64,000 bases of DNA from CADCVQ01 sp038260305. GTDB lineage: Bacteria > Actinomycetota > Thermoleophilia > Solirubrobacterales > Solirubrobacteraceae. The notes under the pieces are model-generated. The model did not search any database. It had not been told where the DNA came from and saw only the letters and a list, made by a program, of their open reading frames with translations. The stretch lies in the NCBI GenBank assembly GCA_038260305.1, contig JBBSNY010000002.1, positions 124,001 through 188,000 of the forward strand, in the 5' to 3' direction. This document shows positions 35,345 through 44,380 of this stretch, in pieces. Made by a program: the position numbers and the translations under genes. Each line of letters opens with the position of its first letter. The stretch's first letter is position 1.

Positions 35345-35796
35345 GCGGGATCGCCCGCAGCGGCGGCCTGTCGCCATGGCCGCGGGCGGCCGGCGAGGTC
35401 GCCCGGTTGGCCCGCTTCTGCGGCGTCGGCGCGACGAACACCGCGATCACGTTGGCGACGTACTACGTGCTCGTCCAGGCCGGCTCGCCCGCCTGGACGG
35501 CCGCCGCTGTCGCGTTCGCGGCGGGCGCCGTGAACGGGTTTCACTGGAACGCGCGCTGGACCTTCGCCGACCGCGGCGACGGCGCCGCCGCGACGCGCCT
35601 GCGATACGTCGCCGTGCAGGGCGCCGGGACGGTCATCAGCGCCGTCGGCGTGCTTGGCGCACAGGACGACCTGCGGCTGGCGCATCTGCCCGCCGAGCTC
35701 GTCGTCGCGCCGCTCGTCACGGGCATCATGTATGGCCTGATGCGCACGATCGTCTTCCCGAGCCGCGCGGCGGAGCGACCGACCGGCTCGACGTGA
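35341..35796 (+). CDS. GtrA-like membrane protein
   Basis: The 151-residue protein has four hydrophobic helices and the GtrA hallmarks: FCGVGATNTAITLATYYVL, and FHWNARWTFADRG in the second helix pair. GtrA proteins are thought to flip or deliver polyprenyl-linked sugars for GT-C transferases, matching the overlapping upstream gene. The next gene begins inside its stop (GTGA). Confidence 0.85.
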   Translation: MSGIARSGGLSPWPRAAGEVARLARFCGVGATNTAITLATYYVLVQAGSPAWTAAAVAFAAGAVNGFHWNARWTFADRGDGAAATRLRYVAVQGAGTVISAVGVLGAQDDLRLAHLPAELVVAPLVTGIMYGLMRTIVFPSRAAERPTGST

Positions 35797-36710
35797 CGCG
35801 CGGGAGGCGGATGGCGCGCCGCGCCGCTGTCGTGGTCATCACCGCGGGCGCCGTCGCGGCGACGGGCGCGGTCAGCGGTCCGGGCTCGGACCCGTCGGCA
35901 TCGACGACGACCACGACGTGCACGCCACCGCCGACCGGCACCCTGCGGCTGCCCGCGATCGACCGGCGGCTGCCGGTCACGGTGCATGTCCCGCGCCACC
36001 CCGCGGCCGGCGCACCGCTCGTGCTCGCGCTGCCGGGCTCCGGTCAGACCGGACTCGACCTCGCGCGCTACACCGGCTACTCGCGCCTTGCCGATCGCGC
36101 GGGCTTCTTCGTTGCGTATCCGACGGCGATGGGCATACGGCCGTCCTGGAACATCTCCGGCGCCGCCGCCGGAAAGCGCGACGACGTCGCGTACCTGCGC
36201 ACGGTGATCGCCGCCGCGCTGCGGTCCACCTGCGCCGATCCGGCGCGCGTCGGCGTGACCGGTGTATCCAATGGCGGCGGGATGAGCGCTCGCATGGCCT
36301 GCGATGCCGCGGATCTCGTCAGTGCGGCGGCGCCGGTCGCCGGCGGCTACGGCAGCCTGCCCGGCTGCCATCCCACGCGTCCGGTCCCGATCCTCGAGGT
36401 TCACGGCACGGGCGATACGGTCGTGCCCTATGTCGGCAAGGGCACGTCCGGGTTTGGCGCCGTGCCGCGCTTCATCGCGCAATGGCTGCGCCTCGACGGC
36501 TGTCCCCGCGTGGTGACCGGGCGCTCGTCGCCCGCCGACGACGTCATTGAGCTGCGCTGGTCGCCGTGCCGAAGCGGGAGCGCAGTCATCCACGACCGGA
36601 TCCGTGACGAGGTCCACGGGTGGCCCGGCGCCGATGCCGTGCACTCAAGCCGCCATGACTTCTCCGCGACGGCGCGGACATGGGCGTTCCTCTCGAGCTA
36701 CCGACGCTGA
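35793..36710 (+). CDS. Secreted alpha/beta-hydrolase, LpqC/PHB depolymerase type
   Basis: The 305-residue exported esterase has a signal peptide followed by a Thr-rich linker. It has nucleophile S159 in GVSNGGG, acid D208 in HGTGDTVVPY and H275 in VHGWPG. The PSWN and RDDVAYLRTVI segments are typical of poly(3-hydroxybutyrate) depolymerase/feruloyl-esterase-like (LpqC) proteins. ATG 35811, preceded by GGGAGG, is an alternative start. The 3' end overlaps the convergent GT39 gene by 125 bp. Confidence 0.8.
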   Translation: MTRGRRMARRAAVVVITAGAVAATGAVSGPGSDPSASTTTTTCTPPPTGTLRLPAIDRRLPVTVHVPRHPAAGAPLVLALPGSGQTGLDLARYTGYSRLADRAGFFVAYPTAMGIRPSWNISGAAAGKRDDVAYLRTVIAAALRSTCADPARVGVTGVSNGGGMSARMACDAADLVSAAAPVAGGYGSLPGCHPTRPVPILEVHGTGDTVVPYVGKGTSGFGAVPRFIAQWLRLDGCPRVVTGRSSPADDVIELRWSPCRSGSAVIHDRIRDEVHGWPGADAVHSSRHDFSATARTWAFLSSYRR

Positions 36711-38511
36711 GCCTGGATCCAGGCTGATCCCCGGCCCGATCAAGCCGCTGCGGGAACGCGAACAACACTCCAGGGTGTGGCTGACCGGCGGCACGGCTGA
36801 CGTCGACGCCGTGTGCCCGAACCCAGCGGGCGATCGGCGAGCAGCCGGTGTACGGGTCCGGCGTCAGCGGGACGCACGGGGCGCCGAGCAGCACCGACGG
36901 GACCTGACCGCCGGCGATCTCACGGCGCAGATGCGAGACCGTGGTGAGCGGACGCGCGTCGTTGGCGGCGAGCACGGCGACCGGCTCGCCGCGCGCGATC
37001 AGCGATGCCGCGGCCCCAACCGTCAGCGCGCCGACCGCGTAGCGCGCGCCGTGGCGCCGTTCGCGCAGGTAGCCGTCGAGCGCGGCGAGCCGGGTGGGGG
37101 AGAGCGCGCCGGGCGCGCCGGCGTCCTCGGCACGGCCGGCGACCGACGCGACGCTGACCGCGGCCGGCGCCGCCAGGGTCGCCACGAGCGCGGCGACCGT
37201 CAGCGCGCCCGTCGCGCGCGGGTGTGCGAATGGGTCGACGTCGCGCGCGAGCCGGCGCACCGTGAGCACCACGGCGACGCCGAGCACCGCCGCGATCGTC
37301 GCGTCGATCGCCTCGAGGTATCGCGGTTTGAGCGCGCCCTGCGCACTCAGCAGCACGACGCCCGTCGCCAGCCAGAGCAGCAGAGCGACGGCGCCGGCTC
37401 GGCCGATGCGGTCGAGCTCGCGGTCGGCGCGCGTCAGCAGCGCTGCCAGCAGTGCGGCCAGCGTGAGCGCGAGCGCGATCCCCGTACGCAGGCCGACGCC
37501 GGCGGCCGCCCTGAAGAGCCGCAGAGGGCCGGCGGGAGCCGGTGCCGCGCGCAACGCCGCGGCGCGGGCGTGAGCGCGTACGGCGGCCTCGTGGCTGGGC
37601 TCCCTGGCAGACGCTCGGCGTCGGGGCGCGGGCACGACCGGCGCCGCCGGCTGCGGCACGCCCACGATCCGGTCGAGGCCGTCATAGACGAACGTCGCAT
37701 TCCAGGCCGATCCGTTCGTCGAGCCGAACGCCCACGGGCGCTGTGCGCCGCTCACGAGCGGCACCGCGATCAGCCAGGCAAGCGCGACGACGGCGAATGC
37801 GGCGCCCCCGCCGGCCAGCGCCCTCGCCCGCCGGCCGCGGGGCAGCGACGACCCCAGCCACCACTGCGCCACGAGCGCGGGCGTGACGATCAGCGCCTCG
37901 AAGAGCTTGACCTCGAACGCGAGCCCGAGAACGGCGCCGGCGGCCGGCAGCAGCCGTGGCCGTCGGTCGCGGGCGGCGCGCGCCGTCAGCGCCGCCGCCG
38001 TGATGACGAGCGCCGCCATGACGGAGTCCATCGTGTCGCTGCGCGATGTGATGACCGCCATCGGCAGCACCGCCAGCGCGAGCGCACCCGCGAGTGCCGG
38101 GCTGCGGCCGAACAGCGTTCTCAGCAGGTCGTAGAGGGCGAGCACGGCGAGCGTGCCGCCGAGGGCCTCGGGCAGATGCAGTGCGAACGTGCCGAACCCG
38201 AGCAGCTTCGTCGATGCGACCTGCAGCCAGAGGTCGACGGGCGGCTTGTCGACGGCGACGGTTGCCGACGGGTCGATGGCGCCCGTGATGAACGCATGCC
38301 ACGAGCCGCCCATGCTGCGCACGGCGGCGTCGTAGAACGAGTTGTCGCGCATCCCGCCGAGCCCGGCGAAGCGCAGCACGCTCGCGAGCCCGACGACGGC
38401 GGCCGGTGCGGCCCACGGCGCCAGCCGATGGCGCCGCGCGGGGGCCGCCGGCGGCAGCGCCGTCGGGGACGCGGCGCGGCGGCGTGGCACCGCCACGAGC
38501 GCCGCGGTCAT
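36586..38511 (-). CDS. GT39/ArnT-like membrane glycosyltransferase
   Basis: The 641-residue protein has some 11-13 hydrophobic segments. The first loop FAGLGGMRDNSFYDAAVRSM and IDPSATVAVDKPPVDLWLQVAS match dolichyl/undecaprenyl-phosphate sugar transferases (GT39/ArnT), where the loop Asp is catalytic. A C-terminal soluble part ends with basic, low-complexity sequence. It probably transfers an arabinose- or mannose-like sugar to an envelope polymer. The reading frame runs 125 bp into the convergent esterase gene, suggesting a lost stop. It overlaps the GT2 gene's stop (ATGA). Confidence 0.82.
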   Translation of the reverse strand: MTAALVAVPRRRAASPTALPPAAPARRHRLAPWAAPAAVVGLASVLRFAGLGGMRDNSFYDAAVRSMGGSWHAFITGAIDPSATVAVDKPPVDLWLQVASTKLLGFGTFALHLPEALGGTLAVLALYDLLRTLFGRSPALAGALALAVLPMAVITSRSDTMDSVMAALVITAAALTARAARDRRPRLLPAAGAVLGLAFEVKLFEALIVTPALVAQWWLGSSLPRGRRARALAGGGAAFAVVALAWLIAVPLVSGAQRPWAFGSTNGSAWNATFVYDGLDRIVGVPQPAAPVVPAPRRRASAREPSHEAAVRAHARAAALRAAPAPAGPLRLFRAAAGVGLRTGIALALTLAALLAALLTRADRELDRIGRAGAVALLLWLATGVVLLSAQGALKPRYLEAIDATIAAVLGVAVVLTVRRLARDVDPFAHPRATGALTVAALVATLAAPAAVSVASVAGRAEDAGAPGALSPTRLAALDGYLRERRHGARYAVGALTVGAAASLIARGEPVAVLAANDARPLTTVSHLRREIAGGQVPSVLLGAPCVPLTPDPYTGCSPIARWVRAHGVDVSRAAGQPHPGVLFAFPQRLDRAGDQPGSRLSVGSSRGTPMSAPSRRSHGGLSARHRRRATRGPRHGSGRG

Positions 38512-39368
38512 GACCCGATCGTGCCCTCGCGCGGTCGTGGGACGCGGCGAACCCGCCGCGAGCCCTGGGCGGCCTCCGCCGCCGCGAGCGCGCGCGCGAG
38601 TGCCCGTCGCTCGGCGAACGCGCGCAGGACGACGGCCGTGTCGGCACCGGTCGCGTGACCGGCCTGCCGCGGCCGGTGTTGAACACCGATCTCGCAGATT
38701 CTCCATCCGTCGCGTTGTGCGCGGGTGCACAGCTCCGTCGAGATCATCGCTCCCTCGCTGCGCAGCTCGAGCGCCCGCAGTGCCGATCCGCGCACGAGCT
38801 TGAAGGCGCAGTCGACGTCGCGTACCGGGACGTCGAACGTCCGGCGCATGAGGCGATTCCATGTCCAGGCGGCGGCCCGCCGGGGCCACGGGTCCTGCCG
38901 GGCGATCCGGTAGCCGGCCACCAGGTCGTGGTCGCGAGCGGCCACGAGCATCGATACGAGTTGCTGCAGATCGAACTGCAGGTCCGCGTCGGTCAGCAGG
39001 ATCCACGGCATCCGCGAGGTCTCGATGCCGGTGCGCAGCGCCGCTCCGTAGCCGCGGTTGCGGTCGTGGGCGACGACGCGCACGCGCGAGTCGAGCGCTG
39101 CGAGCCGCTCGGCGTCGCGTCGCGTCGTGTCGTGCGAACCGTCATCGACGACGACGACCTCGACCGCCCACGCGCAGCGCCCGCCCGCCGCGATCGCCTC
39201 GGCGACGGCATGCGCGATGTTGGCCGCCTCGTCGAGGCACGGCAGCACGACCGACAGGCCCGCCAGCCGCAATTCGGACGGCACCTGGGTGGACGGATTA
39301 CACGCCGCTACGGTGGCGATCGGACGATCGGCGCGAGCGGTCGTCGATGGGGTCTCGCTTGTGGTCAT
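38508..39368 (-). CDS. GT2 dolichol/undecaprenyl-phosphate glycosyltransferase
   Basis: The 286-residue protein has a GT-A fold: LSVVLPCLDEAANIA, VEVVVVDDGSHDTT, LLTDADLQFDL with the DxD-type metal motif, and DVDCAFKLVRGSAL. Enzymes of this type make polyprenyl-phosphate sugars that GT39 and GT-C transferases use, so it is the likely donor-maker for the overlapping downstream gene. ATG 39368 chosen because the open frame farther upstream lacks homology and reaches into the divergent regulator gene. Confidence 0.85.
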   Translation of the reverse strand: MTTSETPSTTARADRPIATVAACNPSTQVPSELRLAGLSVVLPCLDEAANIAHAVAEAIAAGGRCAWAVEVVVVDDGSHDTTRRDAERLAALDSRVRVVAHDRNRGYGAALRTGIETSRMPWILLTDADLQFDLQQLVSMLVAARDHDLVAGYRIARQDPWPRRAAAWTWNRLMRRTFDVPVRDVDCAFKLVRGSALRALELRSEGAMISTELCTRAQRDGWRICEIGVQHRPRQAGHATGADTAVVLRAFAERRALARALAAAEAAQGSRRVRRVPRPREGTIGS

Positions 39369-39482
39369 GACCGAGATCCTGCGACCGCGAACTGAGCCGG
39401 CTCTCAACCGTCTGTTGGCCTGTCGCTCTGGCTTTGTTGTGATGGCGTAGGGGGCGCGATTCGCCGCTACGCTGCTGCATCG

Positions 39483-40175
39483 ATGGCCGTTGCGATCCTG
39501 CTCGTCGAAGACGACGGCGACCTCCGCGCCGTGATCGCCGACAGCCTGGCTGCGGATGGCCACGACGTGCAGTGCGCCGCCGGATCGGACGAGGCGCTGG
39601 TCGCCCTCGGCAACGCGACGCCCGACCTGCTGATCCTCGACATCGCGCTCGGGGCGGGCCTCGACGGGATCGAGATCTGCCGCCGCCTGCGCCGCATCGA
39701 CACGGAGCTCTACGTGATGATGCTCACCGCGCGCGATGCGGAGGCGGACGTCATCCTCGCGCTCGAGGCCGGGGCCGACGACTACCTCGTCAAGCCGGTT
39801 GGCCTTGCGGAGCTGCGCAGCCGCGTGCGCGCGGTCCTACGACGGATCGGGCCGGGCGCTCGCAGCGGCGCTCCGGGCGTGCTGCGCCGCGGTTCGTTGG
39901 AGCTCGATCCCGATGCGCGCGTGGCGCGGGTGCACTCCACGGCGCTCGGCTTGACGCCCTCGGAGTTCGCCGTGCTGGCGGCGCTGCTCGAGGCCGGCGG
40001 CGGCGTGCGCTCACGCTGGCAGCTCGTACGCGCGATCTTCGGCGACGACGCCTACCGCGACCCGCGCGCGGTCGACGTCCACATCCACCATCTGCGCGAG
40101 AAGGTCGCCGCGGCGGGCGGCGACCCCGCGGCGATCGTCACCGTGCGAGGCGCCGGCTACCGGCTCGCCGGCTGA
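39483..40175 (+). CDS. OmpR-family response regulator
   Basis: The 230-residue regulator has a receiver domain with acidic pocket VEDDGD, phospho-acceptor D53 in LLILDIA, switch Thr in MLTARD and Lys in YLVKPVG. The C-terminal winged helix reads LTPSEFAVLAALLEAGGGVRSR and AVDVHIHHLREKV. It is co-transcribed with the histidine kinase two bases downstream. Its promoter is shared with the divergent GT2 gene (39369-39482), so the envelope glycosyltransferases may be regulated by it; this is inference. Confidence 0.93.
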   Translation: MAVAILLVEDDGDLRAVIADSLAADGHDVQCAAGSDEALVALGNATPDLLILDIALGAGLDGIEICRRLRRIDTELYVMMLTARDAEADVILALEAGADDYLVKPVGLAELRSRVRAVLRRIGPGARSGAPGVLRRGSLELDPDARVARVHSTALGLTPSEFAVLAALLEAGGGVRSRWQLVRAIFGDDAYRDPRAVDVHIHHLREKVAAAGGDPAAIVTVRGAGYRLAG

Positions 40176-40177
40176 CC

Positions 40178-41596
40178 ATGCGCGGGCCTCGGGGGCTGCG
40201 CGCCCGGCTCACCGTCGCGCTGCTCGTCACGAGCCTGGCGACGCTTGTCGTCGCGATCGTGACGCTCGTTCCGCCGCTCGGCAATCGCCTCGAGCGCGAT
40301 CGTCTCAATGAGCTGCGGGTGCTCGCGCGCACAGCGCGCTTCGGGATCCGCGGGCTGCCCGACGACGTGCTGCGGCCGGGCTCGCCGAGCGCGCGCGGCC
40401 TCGTCGCGGGGCTGCAGCGTCGAACGGGGGGGCGTGTCGAGCTGCTCGCCGAGGACGGCACGTCGCTGGCCGACACCGACGTCGATCACGACAGCGCCCC
40501 CGAGGGCAGCTTGCAGCGCATCCGCGGGCTGCACCTGCAGCGCGTCCTCGATGTTCGCGAGGGTGTCGTCGACGGCACCGCGATCGTCGTGACGGGGATC
40601 CGGCGGCCCCGCGGTCAACGGCTGATCCTCGTGCTCCGCAAGCCCCTCCACGACACGCGGGCCGCGGTCGGCGCGGTCCGCAACGCCGTGCCGCTGGCGA
40701 TCGTCGTCGGCGGCGCCGTGGCGCTGCTGATGGCGCTCGCGCTGAGTCGCGGCCTGCTGCGCCAGCTTCGCCAGCTGCGCGACGGCGCCCGCGCGCTTGG
40801 CAGCGAGGGCCTGCGCCACCCGATCGCGGTCGGCCGGCGAGACGAGGTCGGCGAGGTCGCCGCCGCGCTCGAGACGATGCGGGCGCGTCTCGTCGGCGAG
40901 GAGGACGCGCGTCAGGCCTTCCTGGCCACGGCCTCGCACGAGCTTCGCACGCCGCTGGCGACGCTGCAGGCCACGCTGGAGCTCATGCAGGAGGATCTGC
41001 GCGAGAGCACCGACGAGCCGATCGACCGCGCGCCGCTGCAACGCCGCGCCGCTGCCGCGCTCGTCCAGACGCACCGCCTCACCGGGTTGGCCACAGACCT
41101 ACTGGACCTCAACCGCGTCGATGGGGAGGCGCCGCTCAGAGCCGAGCCGATCGAGCTATTCGAAGCCGCCTCGATGCTGCGCCGCGAGGTGTCCGAGCGG
41201 CTTGCCGCCGACGGCCGCGAACTCCAGGTCGAGGGCGATGCGCCGCTGCACGCGCTCGCCGATCCCGCGGCGGTCCTGCGCATCCTGGTCGTGCTGCTCG
41301 ACAATGCGCAGGCCTACGGCGCCGGCACCGTGCGCATTCGCATCCGTGGTGATCGCGGTCGCGCGCTCGTGCGCGTCACCGACGAGGGACCGGGGCTCTC
41401 GACCGCTGACCGTGCACACGTGTTCGGCCGTTTCGAACGCGGCGACGCCAGCGGTTCGCATCCCGGCTTCGGGCTGGGACTCGCAATCGCCGGTGGCCTC
41501 GCGGACCGGATGGGCGGCCATCTCGACGCGCCGCCCGTGACGAGCGGTGGATGCTTCGAGCTGTCGCTTCCGGTATGGCACCCCCCTGACGCCTGA
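40178..41596 (+). CDS. Sensor histidine kinase
   Basis: The 472-residue kinase has two membrane helices (about 8-30 and 168-188) framing a 135-residue extracytoplasmic sensor. A HAMP domain (about 190-245) follows. The H-box ASHELRTPLATL carries the phospho-His, and the catalytic domain has LLDNAQAYG (N-box), VTDEGPGLS (G1) and GFGLGLAIAGG (G2). It phosphorylates the adjacent OmpR-type regulator. The signal is unknown. Confidence 0.93.
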   Translation: MRGPRGLRARLTVALLVTSLATLVVAIVTLVPPLGNRLERDRLNELRVLARTARFGIRGLPDDVLRPGSPSARGLVAGLQRRTGGRVELLAEDGTSLADTDVDHDSAPEGSLQRIRGLHLQRVLDVREGVVDGTAIVVTGIRRPRGQRLILVLRKPLHDTRAAVGAVRNAVPLAIVVGGAVALLMALALSRGLLRQLRQLRDGARALGSEGLRHPIAVGRRDEVGEVAAALETMRARLVGEEDARQAFLATASHELRTPLATLQATLELMQEDLRESTDEPIDRAPLQRRAAAALVQTHRLTGLATDLLDLNRVDGEAPLRAEPIELFEAASMLRREVSERLAADGRELQVEGDAPLHALADPAAVLRILVVLLDNAQAYGAGTVRIRIRGDRGRALVRVTDEGPGLSTADRAHVFGRFERGDASGSHPGFGLGLAIAGGLADRMGGHLDAPPVTSGGCFELSLPVWHPPDA

Positions 41597-41715
41597 CGGA
41601 CCCGCTCAGCGCGGCGCACACCGCTATGGGAGCACCCGGCGGATGCTGGTCATCTGTCCGACCACACCCCTACCTTGCAGCTGTCCGTTCCTTCCCGAGC
41701 GCCAGGGAGCCGCAC

Positions 41716-42171
41716 ATGCCGCTCTGCTTCATCGAACCGCAGGACGCGATCCGCGTGATCGCGGATTCGGTTGGTCGTGAGGCCCGCAGGCAGCTGCTGG
41801 GCGAGCTCGTGCGCGCGTGGGTCGACGAGATCCCCGAGAACGAGCTGGCCTCGCACTACGCCAAGGCGGTGCAGGATCTCGACGAGCACGACCTGTCGAT
41901 GCTCGCCGCGTGGCATGCCTCGCTGGAGGTCGGCCACCCGATCGCCAATCGCGAGTTCCTCGTCAACGTCTTCCCGAAGCTCGGCGACAACCGCCGCGAG
42001 GCGCTGAAGATCGCCGCCGGCTTCCGCGGCGAGGAGGCGTTCGACGCCGGTGTCGCCGAGGAGCAGGCGCTCGAGACGGTGCTCCCGCACCTCTCGCGCG
42101 AGCGCTGCCGCGCGCTCGCCACGGAGTGCGTCGAGCTCTATCTCTGGGATCGGCTGGGCTGCGACAACTGA
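41716..42171 (+). CDS. Conserved-looking helical protein of unknown function
   Basis: The 151-residue acidic, mostly helical cytoplasmic protein has no signal peptide. GGGAG upstream of ATG 41716 supports the start. The segment ENELASHYAKAVQDLDEHDLSMLAAWHASLEVGHPIANREFL has several His and Asp/Glu residues that could bind metal, but no hemerythrin-type H-x3-E pattern is clear. Not recognised. Confidence 0.7.
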   Translation: MPLCFIEPQDAIRVIADSVGREARRQLLGELVRAWVDEIPENELASHYAKAVQDLDEHDLSMLAAWHASLEVGHPIANREFLVNVFPKLGDNRREALKIAAGFRGEEAFDAGVAEEQALETVLPHLSRERCRALATECVELYLWDRLGCDN

Positions 42172-42198
42172 TCCGGCGCGCCTAGCGCCGCCCGCGGA

Positions 42199-43107
42199 TC
42201 ACCGCCGCTTGCGACCGGGCGCGGGCGTGCGGCGCAGCACGGCATAGCGCCCGACGCCCGACCGTCCCTCCATCCGCCAAGCAAAGAAGGCGCTGTCCAG
42301 GCGCTGCTCGCCGAGCTCAAGCGACGTCCCGCAGAGCACCTCGCCGGCGATCCGGCGCGCGTGGTCGGACTCCTCGTCCATCCACAGCTCGAGGCCCGCG
42401 CGGCGCTGGCGCAGCTCTCCGTCGTACGTCGTGGACAGGCGCGGATCGTCGATCTCCAGTGGCTCACCGGCTTCGAACAGAAAGCCGTTGACCGCCTCGT
42501 CGATGTGACCCTTGGCCTTCGTGGGCCGGACCGCGGTCAGCGTCATCGCGCGATCGTCGCCGAGCCATGCCGTGACCGTGCGCGAGAGCTCGATGCGTCC
42601 CCAGTCGGGCTTGCCCCAGAGCTGGCCGCGCTGGCCGAGGCAGCGCACCTGATGGGTGCGGCCAGCGTGCGTCACGCTACCCGTCACCTGGCAGAGCTGG
42701 TCGTAGCCCTCCATGCCGCCGGCGCGCCCTACCGCCGACTCGGCGTCGAGGACCGCCGGCGCCGAGCAGGCCTCGAAGCGCAGGTCGAAGGCGCCATTGG
42801 AGCCCTGGTAGGCGACGGTCCACAGCTCGAGCGGGCGTTGCACAGACACCGTCACGCCGGCCGCCCGCACGGACTCCCACGTCGACGGTTCGTCGGCCGC
42901 GTCGCCGCCACCGGCGCTCGCATCGACGAGCTGGTCGCCCGCATACAGTACGGCCAGGCCGTTGGCTGCGTCCGCGCCGTGGCTGACGCGAGCAAGGCCG
43001 TAGAGCTTCGCGGCCGGATCACCGAACGCGAACGTCATGGAGTCGCGAAACGCGGCGTCCGGCGACGCCGGCAGGTGCAGGCGGTCGAGCTCCGGTGCGA
43101 GGCTCAT
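42199..43107 (-). CDS. Putative lipocalin-like (CrtC/DUF7064-type) protein
   Basis: The 302-residue protein is rich in beta strands and has no signal peptide. The pattern of two halves with GYDQLCQVTG, QLWGKPDWGRIELSRTVTAWLGD and EGRSGVGRYAVLRR recalls the two-lipocalin proteins related to hydroxyneurosporene synthase CrtC, though I could not confirm that by eye. Substrate unknown. It overlaps the upstream fxsA gene (ATGA), so the two are co-translated. Confidence 0.55.
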   Translation of the reverse strand: MSLAPELDRLHLPASPDAAFRDSMTFAFGDPAAKLYGLARVSHGADAANGLAVLYAGDQLVDASAGGGDAADEPSTWESVRAAGVTVSVQRPLELWTVAYQGSNGAFDLRFEACSAPAVLDAESAVGRAGGMEGYDQLCQVTGSVTHAGRTHQVRCLGQRGQLWGKPDWGRIELSRTVTAWLGDDRAMTLTAVRPTKAKGHIDEAVNGFLFEAGEPLEIDDPRLSTTYDGELRQRRAGLELWMDEESDHARRIAGEVLCGTSLELGEQRLDSAFFAWRMEGRSGVGRYAVLRRTPAPGRKRR

Positions 43108-43607
43108 GGCAGCTCTGTGCGCCGCGGGTGCAGCTCCGTGGCGCTCCCGTCGACGACATCGTCGTCGCGCCGGCGGGGCCCGCGCGGCGCCGCCCCGAAG
43201 CCGAACATCCGCGCCTGCGCGCCGCTCGCCGCGCTCGCCGCGACCCGGCCGGCGAAGCGCGCGACGAGCAGCCGGCGAATGACCGTGCGCGTCGGCGGGA
43301 ACAGCAGCAGCACGCCGAGGATGTCCGACAGGAAGCCGGGGGTCAGCAGGAACGCGCCGCCGAAGATGACGAGCGCGCCGTCCATGACCTCGCGGCCCGG
43401 TGCGCGGCCCTCGGCGAGCGCGGCGTTGAAGCGGATCCATGCGACGCGCCCCTGCGAGCGCATGAGCGCCGCGCCTAGGATCGAGTCGCCGATCAGCAGC
43501 GCGATCGTCAGCGGCGCGCCGATCGCCTGTCCGATCTGGATCAGGACGTAGAGCTCGGCGATCGGGACGACAAGGAAGAGGAAGAAGAGCAGCGTTCGCG
43601 CTCGCAT
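43104..43607 (-). CDS. fxsA: FxsA-family membrane protein
   Basis: The 167-residue protein has the FxsA pattern: LLFFLFLVVPIAELYVLIQIG, IGDSILGAALMRSQGR, and LLTPGFLSDILGVLLLFPPTR. There are three to four membrane helices and a cytoplasmic Arg-rich tail. In E. coli FxsA counters exclusion of phage T7 by the F plasmid; in actinobacteria the role is unknown. Confidence 0.9.
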   Translation of the reverse strand: MRARTLLFFLFLVVPIAELYVLIQIGQAIGAPLTIALLIGDSILGAALMRSQGRVAWIRFNAALAEGRAPGREVMDGALVIFGGAFLLTPGFLSDILGVLLLFPPTRTVIRRLLVARFAGRVAASAASGAQARMFGFGAAPRGPRRRDDDVVDGSATELHPRRTELP

Positions 43608-43639
43608 GGGCCTCAAGGCTACGCGAGCGCGCGCGCGGA

Positions 43640-43963
43640 TCAGGCGGGTGACGGCGCGGGCACGATCAGCACGCCCGACAGGCGGTGCAACCCGACGTAC
43701 TCGATCAATGCGCTGATGTCCGGCTGCGCTCCCTGCAGCAGGAGCTGGCGGCCGGCCTTGCGCAGGCGCCGCGCGAGCATCGCAAGGTCGAGCATCAGCG
43801 AGGGGTCCGCGAAGGCGAGTTCGGAGAGGTCTACGACGACATCCGCGGGCGCGCTGATGGCCTGTGAGAGGGCCTGCCGACGGCGTGATTGCGTCGAGCG
43901 ATCCTCGTCGCCGCAACATCGAAGGACAGGCGGGTTTTCGACGTACGAGACGATGGGCGACAA
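43640..43963 (-). CDS. STAS-domain anti-anti-sigma factor-like protein
   Basis: The 107-residue STAS protein has the strand-turn-helix VVVDLSELAFADPSLMLDLAMLARRLR, in which S55 sits at the position phosphorylated by RsbW-like kinases in SpoIIAA/RsbV. The protein would release a sigma factor from its anti-sigma kinase. The kinase/phosphatase pair at 1-713 is a candidate partner set, although far away. Transcribed alone, divergent from the MIP18 gene. Confidence 0.8.
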   Translation of the reverse strand: MSPIVSYVENPPVLRCCGDEDRSTQSRRRQALSQAISAPADVVVDLSELAFADPSLMLDLAMLARRLRKAGRQLLLQGAQPDISALIEYVGLHRLSGVLIVPAPSPA

Positions 43964-44048
43964 CCTACCTCACGAATGCGGGCATGCCAGGTGCGGGTGC
44001 CGCCCGTGACCGGGCGAGCGCCCGCTGGCAACCGACTACGATTGGGTC

Positions 44049-44345
44049 ATGGCAACACTCGAAGAGATCGAAGAGGCACTCACCAACGTCATCGATCCCG
44101 AGCTCGGGCTGGATTTCGTCGAGTTGGGGCTCATCTACGGCATTCAGCAGGACGCGGGCAACGTCCACGTCACGTTCACGCTGACGACGCCGGCATGTCC
44201 GATCGGCCCGCAGATCACCGAGCAGATCGAGGAGTTCGTGGCTCCGCTCGAGGGCGTCAACTCCGTCAAGAGCTCGATGGTCTTCGATCCGGCGTGGTCG
44301 CCGGAGAAGATGAGCGAAGACGCGAAGTTCGCACTCGGGTTCTGA
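44049..44345 (+). CDS. MIP18/DUF59-family iron-sulfur assembly protein
   Basis: The 98-residue protein has the MIP18 pattern: ALTNVIDPELGLDFVELGLIYGI, then FTLTTPACPIGPQI with the reactive Cys, and VFDPAWSPEKM. Related SufT/PaaD-like proteins help mature Fe-S enzymes. It is followed after 35 bp by the subtilase on the same strand. Confidence 0.9.
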   Translation: MATLEEIEEALTNVIDPELGLDFVELGLIYGIQQDAGNVHVTFTLTTPACPIGPQITEQIEEFVAPLEGVNSVKSSMVFDPAWSPEKMSEDAKFALGF

Positions 44346-44380
44346 CCCTTCTGCGCCGGCGCATCATCGCGATCGCGACG

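Noticed and set aside
43889..44380. Extension of the subtilase gene leftward over the MIP18 gene
   Set aside because: It would overlap an intact MIP18 gene in another frame and place a signal peptide far from the N-terminus.
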